DNA of 64,000 nt. It comes from an uncultured Clostridia bacterium (GTDB lineage Bacteria; Bacillota; Clostridia; TANB77; CAG-508). Below, one piece after another: positions 27,314-34,784 of the stretch (positions are counted from its first letter, which is position 1; each line of letters opens with the position of its first letter). The notes beneath the pieces were generated by a model. That model was not told the DNA's origin, did not search any database, and saw only the letters and a list, made by a program, of their open reading frames with translations. Made by a program: the position numbers and the translations under genes. The DNA lies in NCBI GenBank assembly GCA_934120395.1, contig CAKOTZ010000005.1:53113-117112 (forward strand), read 5' to 3'.

Positions 27314-27819
27314 TAATATTTATTATATTCCACACATTTTTCTTCTAATAATTTAAAATTACAGCATCTTGATTTTATACTTTCTGATAATTTTCCATCG
27401 TTGTATAGTTTATATAATTTAAAAGATTTATTTTTTACTTGTTTATAATTTGCATTTAACCAATTTAATTGTTCTCGTAATAATCTCTGGTATTTTAATT
27501 CTGAAATAGTTAAAGTTTCTTTATTTAAATCAACTAAAGAGTAATTGTTGCTTGTTACTGGTATCATATTATTGAGATTGATTGCCCCTAATTCACCATC
27601 TTTAATTTTAAAAAAATCAATTGTATTTTTCATATTTTTGTGTTTAGGCTTCGGACTTGATAATGGTGCAAAATACTCACAAGTATCTATTTGAAATAAT
27701 ATTCCTATAAAAGGACGTATCTCTTTTTCATTTTTATTATATGCTACCTTATTATCAAATTTTCTTAAATAATCACAATAATCTGAATTAACTCTAACAA
27801 TCTTTAAATTTATAATCAT
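27310..27819 (-). CDS. toxN: type III toxin-antitoxin endoribonuclease, ToxN/AbiQ family
   Basis: 169 aa, the normal ToxN length. The N-terminus matches the family (VRVNSDYCDYLRKFDNKV, RPFIGILFQIDTCEYFAPLSSPKPKHK), including the Lys/Ser/Pro region around the active site, and AINLNNMIPV follows. ToxN cuts RNA and is held inactive by a repeat RNA, ToxI. Exactly such repeats (27908-28020) and a terminator (27880-27907) lie upstream, and GAGGAGG precedes the ATG. Systems of this kind give phage abortive infection. Confidence 0.88.
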   Translation of the reverse strand: MIINLKIVRVNSDYCDYLRKFDNKVAYNKNEKEIRPFIGILFQIDTCEYFAPLSSPKPKHKNMKNTIDFFKIKDGELGAINLNNMIPVTSNNYSLVDLNKETLTISELKYQRLLREQLNWLNANYKQVKNKSFKLYKLYNDGKLSESIKSRCCNFKLLEEKCVEYNKYY

Positions 27820-27879
27820 TACAATTTTCCTCCTCAGTATTTCAATTATATATTAAAATTTATAAAAGTACAATAATAA

Positions 27880-27907
27880 AGGATTAGAGTTTTACCTCTA
27901 ATCCCCC
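27880..27907 (-). terminator. terminator between ToxI repeats and toxN
   Basis: Arms GGATTAGAG and CTCTAATCC around GTAAAA, followed by TTTATT on the minus strand. A leaky terminator here is the standard arrangement that gives an excess of antitoxin RNA over toxin mRNA. Confidence 0.8.
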
Positions 27908-28020
27908 TTTTTTAAGTTCCAATTTAATGGCTGGAAACACCGCTTTTTTAAGTTCCAATTTAATGGCTGGAAACACCGCTTTTTTAAGTTCCAACTTTTT
28001 GGCTGGATTCACCAACTTTT
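27908..28020 (-). ncRNA. toxI: ToxI antitoxin RNA, three 36-nt tandem repeats
   Basis: Exact 36-base period: the AAGTTCC block recurs at 27914, 27950 and 27986. The two toxN-proximal units are identical and the promoter-proximal unit (27986-28020) differs at several bases. On the minus strand each unit reads GCGGTGTTTCCAGCC and ends in an A-rich tail, as expected for ToxI pseudoknot units cut out by ToxN. Position between promoter and terminator upstream of toxN supports this. Confidence 0.85.
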
Positions 28021-28082
28021 TGATTATTTCAAGCAATAATATTATATGCAATTTAGATGTTTTTATTGCTTTACGTGTTTTT

Positions 28083-28111
28083 AATATACCATATTTTTAG
28101 GCAATAATCAA
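28083..28111 (-). promoter_or_regulatory. promoter of the toxI-toxN locus
   Basis: TTGATT (28106-28111), 17-base spacer, TATATT (28083-28088) on the minus strand, about 60 nt before the first repeat. Confidence 0.75.
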
Positions 28112-28140
28112 TATTTTTTTAATCTTTAATTTACAAACGC

Positions 28141-28393
28141 CAAAAAACTTACCTTTGTATGGTAAGTTTTTTGTTCTTCTCGCTAATGTAGTACCTATTT
28201 TCAATACACTAAACTATCTCTTCCTAGCCGAAAGCAAAAATATATAAAATTTAAGAGTGAGTTCGACCTTGAAGCAGTCATTCACTACACAAGTTTAGAA
28301 TGTGTTCAATAAAATTTGAAAAGACTGTCGTTCAATCGCCTTGGAGAACGGAACGGCTAAATTTTCATATATTTTTGTGTAGGCGGTAACACA
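28141..28393 (-). ncRNA. conserved structured element, copy 1 (3' region of pilin-like gene 1)
   Basis: First of five copies of a ~250-nt non-coding block found behind each pilin-like gene. A CTTACC/GGTAAG terminator hairpin lies at its far end (28145-28172). Core blocks such as GAGTTCGACCTTGAAGCAG and GCCTTGGAGAACGGAACGGC are almost invariant. AAAAATATAT with AAATTT on one side can pair with the complementary block near the gene-proximal end, closing a large domain. The transcribed strand is not certain. Confidence 0.6.
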
Positions 28394-28408
28394 GCAGTTT
28401 CTAAAAAA

Positions 28409-29287
28409 CTACAATTTAGATTTAGAGATAATCACAACTGGGCGCACCCCAATTTTCTCGACGAAGTGATATCCACCGATGTTACCGCTGCTGTACACAC
28501 ACCACGTTTGGCCGAAGCCGGCGCCCTCATTTGCAAGCCAATAGTAAGTCCCAATATTTCTATAACTTGCCGCAACCCCTTCTGCTTCTGCTTTTGTTAA
28601 AAGTCGTCCACTTCCACCTAAGTTGCTTCCAAATGTACTTGCTTGACCTTTTGCACTATCCCAATCATTATTACCTATAGTTGTTTTACATAGCAAGGTT
28701 ACATTAGTTCCGTCATCTCCTATTACATAAAAACTATATCCTCCAAGACTTACTGTTTCTCCATTTGAATACTTTGTTTTTTTGTTTACCTTTAGTGCAT
28801 ATGTTGCCGTTTTTGCATTGTAATTTCCTGTTGCTGCACTTGTTACTGTTATTGTTGCTGTTCCATCCACATTCTTTGGCGTTACTGTTATTGTATTTCC
28901 GCTTATAGTAGCTGTTGCAATATCTTCGTTTGATGTTTTTACGCTTAACTCTCCTCCACTTGTATTTTTTATTACGTCAAATGTTATTGTATTTGGATAA
29001 GTACATTCTCCACTTGTTGCTGAAAGTTCTATTTCTCCTTCTTTTTTATCTTCTACTTTATTACTCTCATTTTTTTCTAATTTATTGAAATAATCCTCAA
29101 CTTTGTTTAGTAATTCCTGCTCATTTTTACTGCTTTCTTTATATTTATCTACACTAGACTGTGCCTTCTTAATTAGCCCATTCTCTCCTAGTACCATCGA
29201 TAAACTCACTCCCGCTAAAATTAGCAAAACAATAATTGTGATTATCAATGCTACCAATGTAATTGCTTTGTTACTTTTCAAGTTCAT
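28409..29287 (-). CDS. pilin-like surface protein with hypervariable C-terminus, copy 1
   Basis: About 292 aa from the ATG at 29287 (GAGGG upstream). The N-terminus NKAITLVALIITIIVLLILAGVSLS is a type IV pilin-like hydrophobic helix without the usual Glu5. A coiled segment (about 35-75) and a BIG2-like Ig domain (about 80-165) follow, then a DUF6273/C-type-lectin-like domain ending in YWLAN, a variable stretch and GVRPVVIISK. The variable stretch (28441-28558) is GC-rich, unlike the rest. Relative to the template-like segment, its core codons read TAC AGC AGC where the template has AAC AAC AAC. Confidence 0.78.
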   Translation of the reverse strand: MNLKSNKAITLVALIITIIVLLILAGVSLSMVLGENGLIKKAQSSVDKYKESSKNEQELLNKVEDYFNKLEKNESNKVEDKKEGEIELSATSGECTYPNTITFDVIKNTSGGELSVKTSNEDIATATISGNTITVTPKNVDGTATITVTSAATGNYNAKTATYALKVNKKTKYSNGETVSLGGYSFYVIGDDGTNVTLLCKTTIGNNDWDSAKGQASTFGSNLGGSGRLLTKAEAEGVAASYRNIGTYYWLANEGAGFGQTWCVYSSGNIGGYHFVEKIGVRPVVIISKSKL

Positions 29288-29386
29288 TTTTATCCCTCTT
29301 TCCTTTGTGTTTCTACATAAAATTACTGATTTATTTTGTTCACGACTAAGCAATATTATGTAATTTTATGTTAATTAATTAACCAT

Positions 29387-29415
29387 ATTTTATACTATTA
29401 TCTTGAACTTGTAAA
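29387..29415 (-). promoter_or_regulatory. promoter of pilin-like gene 1
   Basis: TTTACA (29410-29415), 17-base spacer, TAAAAT (29387-29392) on the minus strand. The same block precedes copy 3. Confidence 0.6.
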
Positions 29416-29423
29416 GTACAATT

Positions 29424-29674
29424 GAAAAAAACTTACCTTTACATGGTAAGTTTTTGTTCTTCTCGCTGATGTAGTAGCTATTTTCAATACACTAAACTAT
29501 CTCTTCCTAGCCGTAAGAAAAATATATAAAATTTAAAAGTGAGTTCGACCTTGAAGCAGTCATTCACTCCACAAGTTTAGAATGTGTTCAATAAAAATTG
29601 ACAAGGCTATTGTTCAAGCGCCTTGGAGAACGGAACGGCTAAATTTTTATATATTTTTGTGTAGGCGGTAACAC
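29424..29674 (-). ncRNA. conserved structured element, copy 2
   Basis: Second copy of the ~250-nt element, behind pilin-like gene 2, with its CTTACC/GGTAAG terminator hairpin at 29428-29456. Differences from copy 1 are scattered single bases, while the GAGTTCGACCTTGAAGCAG and CTTGGAGAACGGAACGGC cores are kept. Confidence 0.6.
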
Positions 29675-29687
29675 GACAGTAAAAAAA

Positions 29688-30554
29688 CTACAATTTAGAT
29701 TTAGAGATAACCACAACTGGGCGCACCCCACCGTTGTAGAATTTAGTGTTGTGTGAGTCGATTCTACCTCTGCTGTCCACATAATACGCAAGTTCGTAGC
29801 CGTTGCGGTCGGTGCCGCCCGCATCTGCAAGCCAATAGGCAGTTCCAATATTTCTATAACTTGCTGCCACTCCTCCTGCTTCTGCTTTTGTTAAAAGTCG
29901 TCCACTTCCTCCTAAGTTGCTTCCAAATGTACTTGCTTGACTATTTGCGCTACTCCAACCAGTACCACCTATAGTTGTTTTACATAGCAGGGTTACATTA
30001 GTTCCATCATCTCCTATTACATAAAAACTATACCCCCCAACGCTTACCGTTTCTCCATTTGAATACGTTGTTTTTTTATTTACCTTTAATGTGTAGTCAA
30101 CTGTCCCTTCTTTATATTCTTTTGTTCCTGCACTTGTTACTGTTATTATTACAGTTCCATCTATATTTTTTGGTGTTACTGTTATTTTATTTCCACTTAT
30201 AGTAGCTGTTGCAATATCTTCGTTTGATGTTTTTACGCTTAACTCTCCTCCACTTGTATTTTTTATTACGTCAAATGTTATTGTATTCGGATAAGTACAT
30301 TCTCCACTTGTTGCTGAAAGTTCTATTTCTCCATCTTTTCTATTTAGTAAATCAAAGTATTCTTCTACTTTATTTAACAAATTCTGCTCGTTTACATAGC
30401 TCTCCTGATACTTATTCACGCTTGACTGTGTCTTGTTAATTAGCCCATTATCTCCTAGCACCATTGATAAACTCACTCCTGCTAAAATTAGCAAAACAAT
30501 AATTGTGATTATCAAAGCCACTAACGTAATTGCTTTGTTACTTTTCAAGTTCAT
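29688..30554 (-). CDS. pilin-like surface protein with hypervariable C-terminus, copy 2
   Basis: About 288 aa from the ATG at 30554 (AAAGGATG upstream). Same order as copy 1: pilin-like helix, coiled segment, BIG2-like domain, lectin-like C-terminal domain. The variable stretch (29720-29852) is the longest of the five and encodes AGGTDRNGYELAYYVDSRG before GGVRPVVVISK. Its template-aligned core shows AAC to GAC, AGC and AGA changes. The middle Ig domain has a few substitutions (KEYKEGTVDYTLKV) that mark this copy. Confidence 0.78.
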   Translation of the reverse strand: MNLKSNKAITLVALIITIIVLLILAGVSLSMVLGDNGLINKTQSSVNKYQESYVNEQNLLNKVEEYFDLLNRKDGEIELSATSGECTYPNTITFDVIKNTSGGELSVKTSNEDIATATISGNKITVTPKNIDGTVIITVTSAGTKEYKEGTVDYTLKVNKKTTYSNGETVSVGGYSFYVIGDDGTNVTLLCKTTIGGTGWSSANSQASTFGSNLGGSGRLLTKAEAGGVAASYRNIGTAYWLADAGGTDRNGYELAYYVDSRGRIDSHNTKFYNGGVRPVVVISKSKL

Positions 30555-30602
30555 AAAAAACATCCTTTCATTTGTGTTCAATTTTATATTCAATCAATAA
30601 AC

Positions 30603-30631
30603 ATTATATAACATAGTGTTTTAAAATACAA
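30603..30631 (-). promoter_or_regulatory. promoter of pilin-like gene 2
   Basis: TTGTAT (30626-30631), 17-base spacer, TATAAT (30603-30608) on the minus strand; shared with copies 4 and 5. Confidence 0.65.
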
Positions 30632-30765
30632 TACAACATTTTGTTTTATTTTGCATATTTATATTAAATATTATTAACCTAAAATTGCTATTTTATCCAT
30701 ACAAATAACACTATTAAACTTTCATAACATACTTTCTTCTTAAAGATTCCTTTATGAAAAAAACG

Positions 30766-31015
30766 CAAAAAAACTTACCTTTGTATGGTAAGCTTTTTGT
30801 TCTTCTCGCTAATGCATTGCTAAGTTTAAGCACTAAACTACCTCTTCCTAGCCGTAAGAAAAATATATAAAATTTAAAAGTGAGTTCGACCTTGAAGCAG
30901 TTATTCATTCCACAAGTTTAGAATGTGTTCAATAAAATATGAAAAGGCTGTCGTCCAAGCGCCTTGGAGAACGGAACGGCTAAATTTTCATATATTTTTG
31001 TGTAGGCGGTAACAC
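30766..31015 (-). ncRNA. conserved structured element, copy 3
   Basis: Third copy, behind pilin-like gene 3. Between it and the gene lies an extra hairpin (about 31021-31069) with ATGTAGGAAAA arms and T-runs on both sides. A second stem with a GGTGCTA block lies between that hairpin and the stop codon. These extra hairpins recur with copies 4 and 5. Confidence 0.6.
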
Positions 31016-31111
31016 GAAAAATATGTAGGAAAAACGACATTTTTCTTTGCCATTTTCCTACATATTTTTTTACCATTTACAAAGGTGCTATTTCTTCCAG
31101 AAATTAGGGCT

Positions 31112-31717
31112 TTATTTAGTTTTAGAGATAACCACAACTGGGCGCACCCCAAGGCTGATGTCGACGCTGGTGCCGATGTTACCGTCGTCGTTCACATACC
31201 ACGCGTAGCCACGACTAATTAGATACGCATCTGCAAGCCAATAGCCAGTTCCAATATTTCTATAACTTGCTGCAACTCCTTCTGCTTCTGCTTTTGTTAA
31301 AAATCGCCCACTTCCTCCTAGGTTGCTTCCAAATGTAATTGCTTGATTTTCAGTGCTCCTCCAATCACCATTACCTATAATTGTTTTGCATAGCAGAGTT
31401 ACATTAGTTCCGTCATCTCCTATTACATAAAAATCATATCCCCCCAGGCTTACTGTTTCTCCATTTGAATACGTTCTATCTTCCAGTTTATTACTCGCAT
31501 TTTTTTCTAATTTATCAAAGTATTCTTCTACCTTATTTAACAAATTTTGCTCATTTACATAGCTTTCTTGATATTTATCTACACTTGACTGTGCCTTGTT
31601 GATTAATCCATTTTCTCCTAGCACCATTGATAAACTCACTCCCGCTAAAATTAGCAAAACAATAATTGTGATTATCAATGCTACTAACGTGATTGCTTTG
31701 TTACTTTTCAAGTTCAT
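31112..31717 (-). CDS. pilin-like surface protein with hypervariable C-terminus, copy 3 (short form)
   Basis: 201 aa. It has the pilin-like helix and coiled segment but lacks the BIG2-like domain; the lectin-like domain follows directly (TYSNGETVSLGGYDFYVIGDDGT). The variable stretch (31140-31258) encodes AYLISRGYAWYVNDDGNIG. Against the template-like segment the core GTG AAC AAC AAC GGT becomes GTG AAC GAC GAC GGT, changes at adenines only. The short form shows that domains have been lost or gained by recombination between copies. Confidence 0.78.
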   Translation of the reverse strand: MNLKSNKAITLVALIITIIVLLILAGVSLSMVLGENGLINKAQSSVDKYQESYVNEQNLLNKVEEYFDKLEKNASNKLEDRTYSNGETVSLGGYDFYVIGDDGTNVTLLCKTIIGNGDWRSTENQAITFGSNLGGSGRFLTKAEAEGVAASYRNIGTGYWLADAYLISRGYAWYVNDDGNIGTSVDISLGVRPVVVISKTK

Positions 31718-31816
31718 TTTTATACCTCTTTCCTTTGTATTCCTACATAAAATTGCTATTTTAGTTTGTCCATATCTAAGCCATATTATGTAATTTTATA
31801 TTAATTAGTTAACCGT

Positions 31817-31845
31817 ATTCTATACTATTTTTTTGAACTTGTAAA
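31817..31845 (-). promoter_or_regulatory. promoter of pilin-like gene 3
   Basis: TTTACA (31840-31845), 17-base spacer, TAGAAT (31817-31822) on the minus strand; homologous to the copy 1 promoter. Confidence 0.55.
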
Positions 31846-31853
31846 GTACAATT

Positions 31854-32184
31854 GAAAAAAACTTACCTTTACATGGTAAGTTTTTGTTCTGTAAATTGTC
31901 AAGCAAAAATTAACAAAAATTCTCATATTAAATTGAACAATTATTCTCAACTAAAAAAATATATTTGTTCTTCTCGCTAATGCATTGCTAAGTTTAAGTT
32001 ACTAAACTACCTCTTCCTAGCCGTAAGAAAAATATATAAAATTTAAAAGTGAGTTCGACCTTGAAGCAGTCATTCACTACATAAGTTTAGAATGTGTTCA
32101 ATAGAATTTGAAAAGGCTGTCGTTCAAGCGCCTTGGAGAACGGAACGGCTAAATTTTCATATATTTTTGTGTAGGCGGTAACAC
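31854..32184 (-). ncRNA. conserved structured element, copy 4 (next to the template-like repeat)
   Basis: Fourth copy. It carries an AT-rich insertion of about 80 nt (roughly 31889-31968) between the terminator hairpin and the body. Unlike the others, it follows the Asn-codon-rich segment at 32245-32331 instead of a gene end, so template-like segment, hairpin (about 32204-32245), element and terminator could form one non-coding transcript. Confidence 0.6.
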
Positions 32185-32244
32185 GATAGTTAGCAAAAAA
32201 ATATGTAGGAAAAACGACATTTTTGTTTGCCATTTTCCTACATA

Positions 32245-32331
32245 ATTGCTGGTGTTGTTACCGTTGTTGTTCACATACCACGCGTTGTTGTTGCTGTTTG
32301 CATCTGCAAGCCAATAGTTAGTTCCAATATT
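32245..32331 (-). repeat. template-repeat-like segment (AAC-rich copy of the pilin variable region)
   Basis: On the minus strand this 87-nt segment is collinear with the variable ends of the five pilin-like genes, but nearly every variable codon is AAC (it would encode NIGTNYWLADANSNNNAWYVNNNGNNTSN). It has no start codon or upstream gene body. This is the signature of a diversity-generating-retroelement template repeat, where adenines are the mutable positions. Against this, the 3' end matching GGGGTGCGCCC (the likely IMH) is missing because the segment runs straight into the ATGTAGG hairpin. The flank upstream (32332-32495) holds three more hairpins and no ORF. Confidence 0.6.
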
Positions 32332-32495
32332 TACGACATAACAACCAGAGTTTGCTAGTACTCCCCTATATTAACCACCTTTTCTGGTGTTATTAATACC
32401 CTATTTTTCTCCAATTTGGTGCAGTTGCCCAAATTGAAGATTTACAGGTGCTATTTCTTCCAGAAATTAGCACCTTATTTAGTTTCCTTCGGAAA

Positions 32496-33371
32496 CTAAG
32501 GCAATTTAGATTTAGAGATAACTACAACCGGGCGCACCCCAATATCGATATCGCCCATCCAGCCGATGATGCGTCCGTCTCTGAACACAAACCACGCGCC
32601 ACTTCCGTTTGCATCTGCAAGCCAATAGTCAGTTCCAATATTTCTATAACTTGCTGCAACTCCTTCTGCCTCTGCTTTTGTTAACAATCGTCCTGTTCCT
32701 CCTAGGCTGCTTCCAAATGAGCTTGCTTGACTTTTTGCACCATTCCAACTATTAGTACCTATAGTTGTTTTGCATAACAATGTTACATTCGTTCCGTCAT
32801 CTCCTATTACATAAAATTCATAATTTCCTACTTTTACTGTGTCTCCTGTAGTATATGTCTTTTGTTTTTTTACGGTCAATGCATATGTTACGGATTTTGC
32901 ATTATAGTTTCCTGTTGCTGCACTAGTTACTGTTATCGTTGCTGTTCCATCCACATTCTTTGGCGTTACTGTTATTGTATTTCCGCTTATAGTAGCTGTT
33001 GCAATATCTTCGTTTGATGTTTTTACGCTTAACTCTCCTCCACTTGTATTTTTTATTACGTCAAATGTTATTGTATTTGGATAAGTACATTCTCCACTTG
33101 TTGCTGAAAGTTCTATTTCTCCTTCTTTTTTATCTTCTACTTTATTACTTACATTCTTTTCTAATTTATCAAAGTATTCTTCTACCTTATTTAATAAATT
33201 CTGCTCATTTACATAGCTTTCCTGATACTTATTCACACTAGACTGTGTCTTGTTAATTAGCCCATTCTCTCCTAGCACCATTGATAAACTTACTCCCGCT
33301 AAAATTAGCAAAACAATAATTGTGATTATCAAAGCCACTAATGTAATTGCTTTGTTACTCTTTAAGTTCAT
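32496..33371 (-). CDS. pilin-like surface protein with hypervariable C-terminus, copy 4
   Basis: About 291 aa from the ATG at 33371. Full form with BIG2-like domain. The lectin-like domain starts TYTTGDTVKVGNYEFYVIG, more diverged than the other copies. The variable stretch (32530-32642) encodes ANGSGAWFVFRDGRIIGWMGD. Template-aligned core codons are TTC AGA GAC GGA CGC, with changes at both adenines of several AAC codons. It is the full-length gene immediately upstream of the template-like segment. Confidence 0.78.
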   Translation of the reverse strand: MNLKSNKAITLVALIITIIVLLILAGVSLSMVLGENGLINKTQSSVNKYQESYVNEQNLLNKVEEYFDKLEKNVSNKVEDKKEGEIELSATSGECTYPNTITFDVIKNTSGGELSVKTSNEDIATATISGNTITVTPKNVDGTATITVTSAATGNYNAKSVTYALTVKKQKTYTTGDTVKVGNYEFYVIGDDGTNVTLLCKTTIGTNSWNGAKSQASSFGSSLGGTGRLLTKAEAEGVAASYRNIGTDYWLADANGSGAWFVFRDGRIIGWMGDIDIGVRPVVVISKSKLP

Positions 33372-33419
33372 AAAAAACATCCTTTCATTTGTATTCAATT
33401 TTATATTCAATTAATAAAC

Positions 33420-33448
33420 ATTATATAGCATAATGTTTTAAAATACAA
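33420..33448 (-). promoter_or_regulatory. promoter of pilin-like gene 4
   Basis: TTGTAT (33443-33448), 17-base spacer, TATAAT (33420-33425) on the minus strand. Confidence 0.65.
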
Positions 33449-33585
33449 TACAACATTTTGTTTTATTTTGCATATTTATATTAAATATTATTGACCTAAA
33501 ATTGCTATTTTATCCATACAAATAACACTATTAAACTTTCATAACATACTTTCTTCTTAAAGATTCCTTTATGAAAAAAACGCAA

Positions 33586-33831
33586 AAAAACTTACCTTTA
33601 CATGGTAAGCTTTTTGTTCTTCTCGCTAATGAGATGCTAATTTTTAAGCACTAAACCGTCTCTTACTAGCCAAAAGCAAAAATATATAAAATTTAAAAGT
33701 GAGTTCGACCTTGAAGCAGTCATTCACTACACAAGTTTAGAATGTGTCCAATAAAAATTGAAAAGGCTGTCGTTCAAGCGCCTTGGAGAACGGAACGGCT
33801 AAATTTTCATATATTTTTGTGTAGGCGGTAA
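33586..33831 (-). ncRNA. conserved structured element, copy 5
   Basis: Fifth copy, behind pilin-like gene 5, with the CTTACC/GGTAAG hairpin at about 33589-33615 and the extra ATGTAGG hairpin (about 33850-33896) on the gene side. Core blocks are unchanged. Confidence 0.6.
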
Positions 33832-33940
33832 ACTTGGCAGTTAGCAAAAAAATGTAGGAAAAACAACATTTTTCTTTGCCATTTTCCTACATATTTTTTT
33901 ACCATTTACAAAGGTGCTATTTCTTCCAGAAATTAGGACC

Positions 33941-34558
33941 TTATTTAGTTTTAGAGATAACTACAACTGGGCGCACATTATATGGGAAGTTGACGTTGAC
34001 GCTGCTGCTCTTGCCGCTGCTGATATTGCCGTTGTCGTCCACATACCACGCGCTGGTGCTGCTGTACATATCTGCAAGCCAATAGGGATTTCTAACATTT
34101 CTATAATTTGCCGCAACTCCTTCTGCCTCTGCTTTTGTTAAAAGTCGTCCACTTCCTCCTAAGTTGCTTCCAAATGAGCTTGCTTGACTTTTTGCACCTT
34201 GCCAATGATTAGTACCTATAGTTGTTTTACATAGCAAGGTTACATTAGTTCCGTCATCTCCTATTACATAAAAATCATATCCCCCAAGGCTTACTGTTTC
34301 TCCATTTGAATACGTTCTATCTTCCAGTTTATTACTCGCATTTTTTTCTAATTTATCAAAGTATTCTTCTACTTTATTTAATAAATTCTGCTCATTTACA
34401 TAGCTTTCCTGATACTTATCTACGCTTGACTGTGTCTTGTTAATTAGCCCATTCTCTCCTAGCACCATTGATAAACTCACTCCTGCTAAAATTAGCAAAA
34501 CAATAATTGTAATTATCAATGCCACTAACGTAATTGCTTTGTTACTCTTTAATTTCAT
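33941..34558 (-). CDS. pilin-like surface protein with hypervariable C-terminus, copy 5 (short form)
   Basis: About 205 aa from the ATG at 34558. It lacks the BIG2-like domain, like copy 3. The variable stretch (33970-34099) encodes MYSSTSAWYVDDNGNISSGKSSS and ends NVRPVVVISK instead of GVRPVV. The block TAC AGC AGC ACC AGC GCG aligns with template AAC AGC AAC AAC AAC GCG, differing only at adenines, the clearest example of the pattern. Its variable region is also visibly GC-rich. Confidence 0.78.
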   Translation of the reverse strand: MKLKSNKAITLVALIITIIVLLILAGVSLSMVLGENGLINKTQSSVDKYQESYVNEQNLLNKVEEYFDKLEKNASNKLEDRTYSNGETVSLGGYDFYVIGDDGTNVTLLCKTTIGTNHWQGAKSQASSFGSNLGGSGRLLTKAEAEGVAANYRNVRNPYWLADMYSSTSAWYVDDNGNISSGKSSSVNVNFPYNVRPVVVISKTK

Positions 34559-34606
34559 AAAAAACATCCTCTCATTTGTATTCAATTTTATATTCGATTA
34601 ATAAAC

Positions 34607-34635
34607 ATTGTATAACATAATGTTTTAAAATGCAA
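34607..34635 (-). promoter_or_regulatory. promoter of pilin-like gene 5
   Basis: TTGCAT (34630-34635), 17-base spacer, TACAAT (34607-34612) on the minus strand. Confidence 0.55.
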
Positions 34636-34749
34636 TACAACATTTTGTTTTATTTTGCATATTTATATTAAATATTATTAACCTAAAATTGCTATTTTAT
34701 CCATACAAATAAAAGTTACTATACACTGATTACCTTATAAAAAAAGCGC

Positions 34750-34778
34750 AAAAAAAACCGAGCAAATGCTCAGTTTTA
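34750..34778 (-). terminator. terminator after holA
   Basis: Minus-strand arms ACTGAGCA and TGCTCGGT followed by TTTTTTT, just behind the holA stop at 34785. Confidence 0.85.
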
Positions 34779-34784
34779 AAAATC

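Noticed and set aside
27908..28020. CRISPR array
   Set aside because: The 36-base units are directly adjacent without unique spacers, there are no cas genes, and a ToxN gene follows.
28141..28393. Group II intron, tRNA cluster or rRNA fragment in the repeated element
   Set aside because: No GUGYG start, domain V-like hairpin with AGC triad, CCA-type ends or rRNA-like stretches were seen; the element also lacks any ORF.
30714..30908. Short minus-strand ORF within structured element copy 3
   Set aside because: It is not preserved in the other four copies of the element, whose sequence is conserved at the RNA rather than codon level.
28141..34700. Insertion sequences flanking the pilin-like copies
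   Set aside because: No transposase frame, terminal inverted repeats or target-site duplications could be seen; the array fits tandem duplication.
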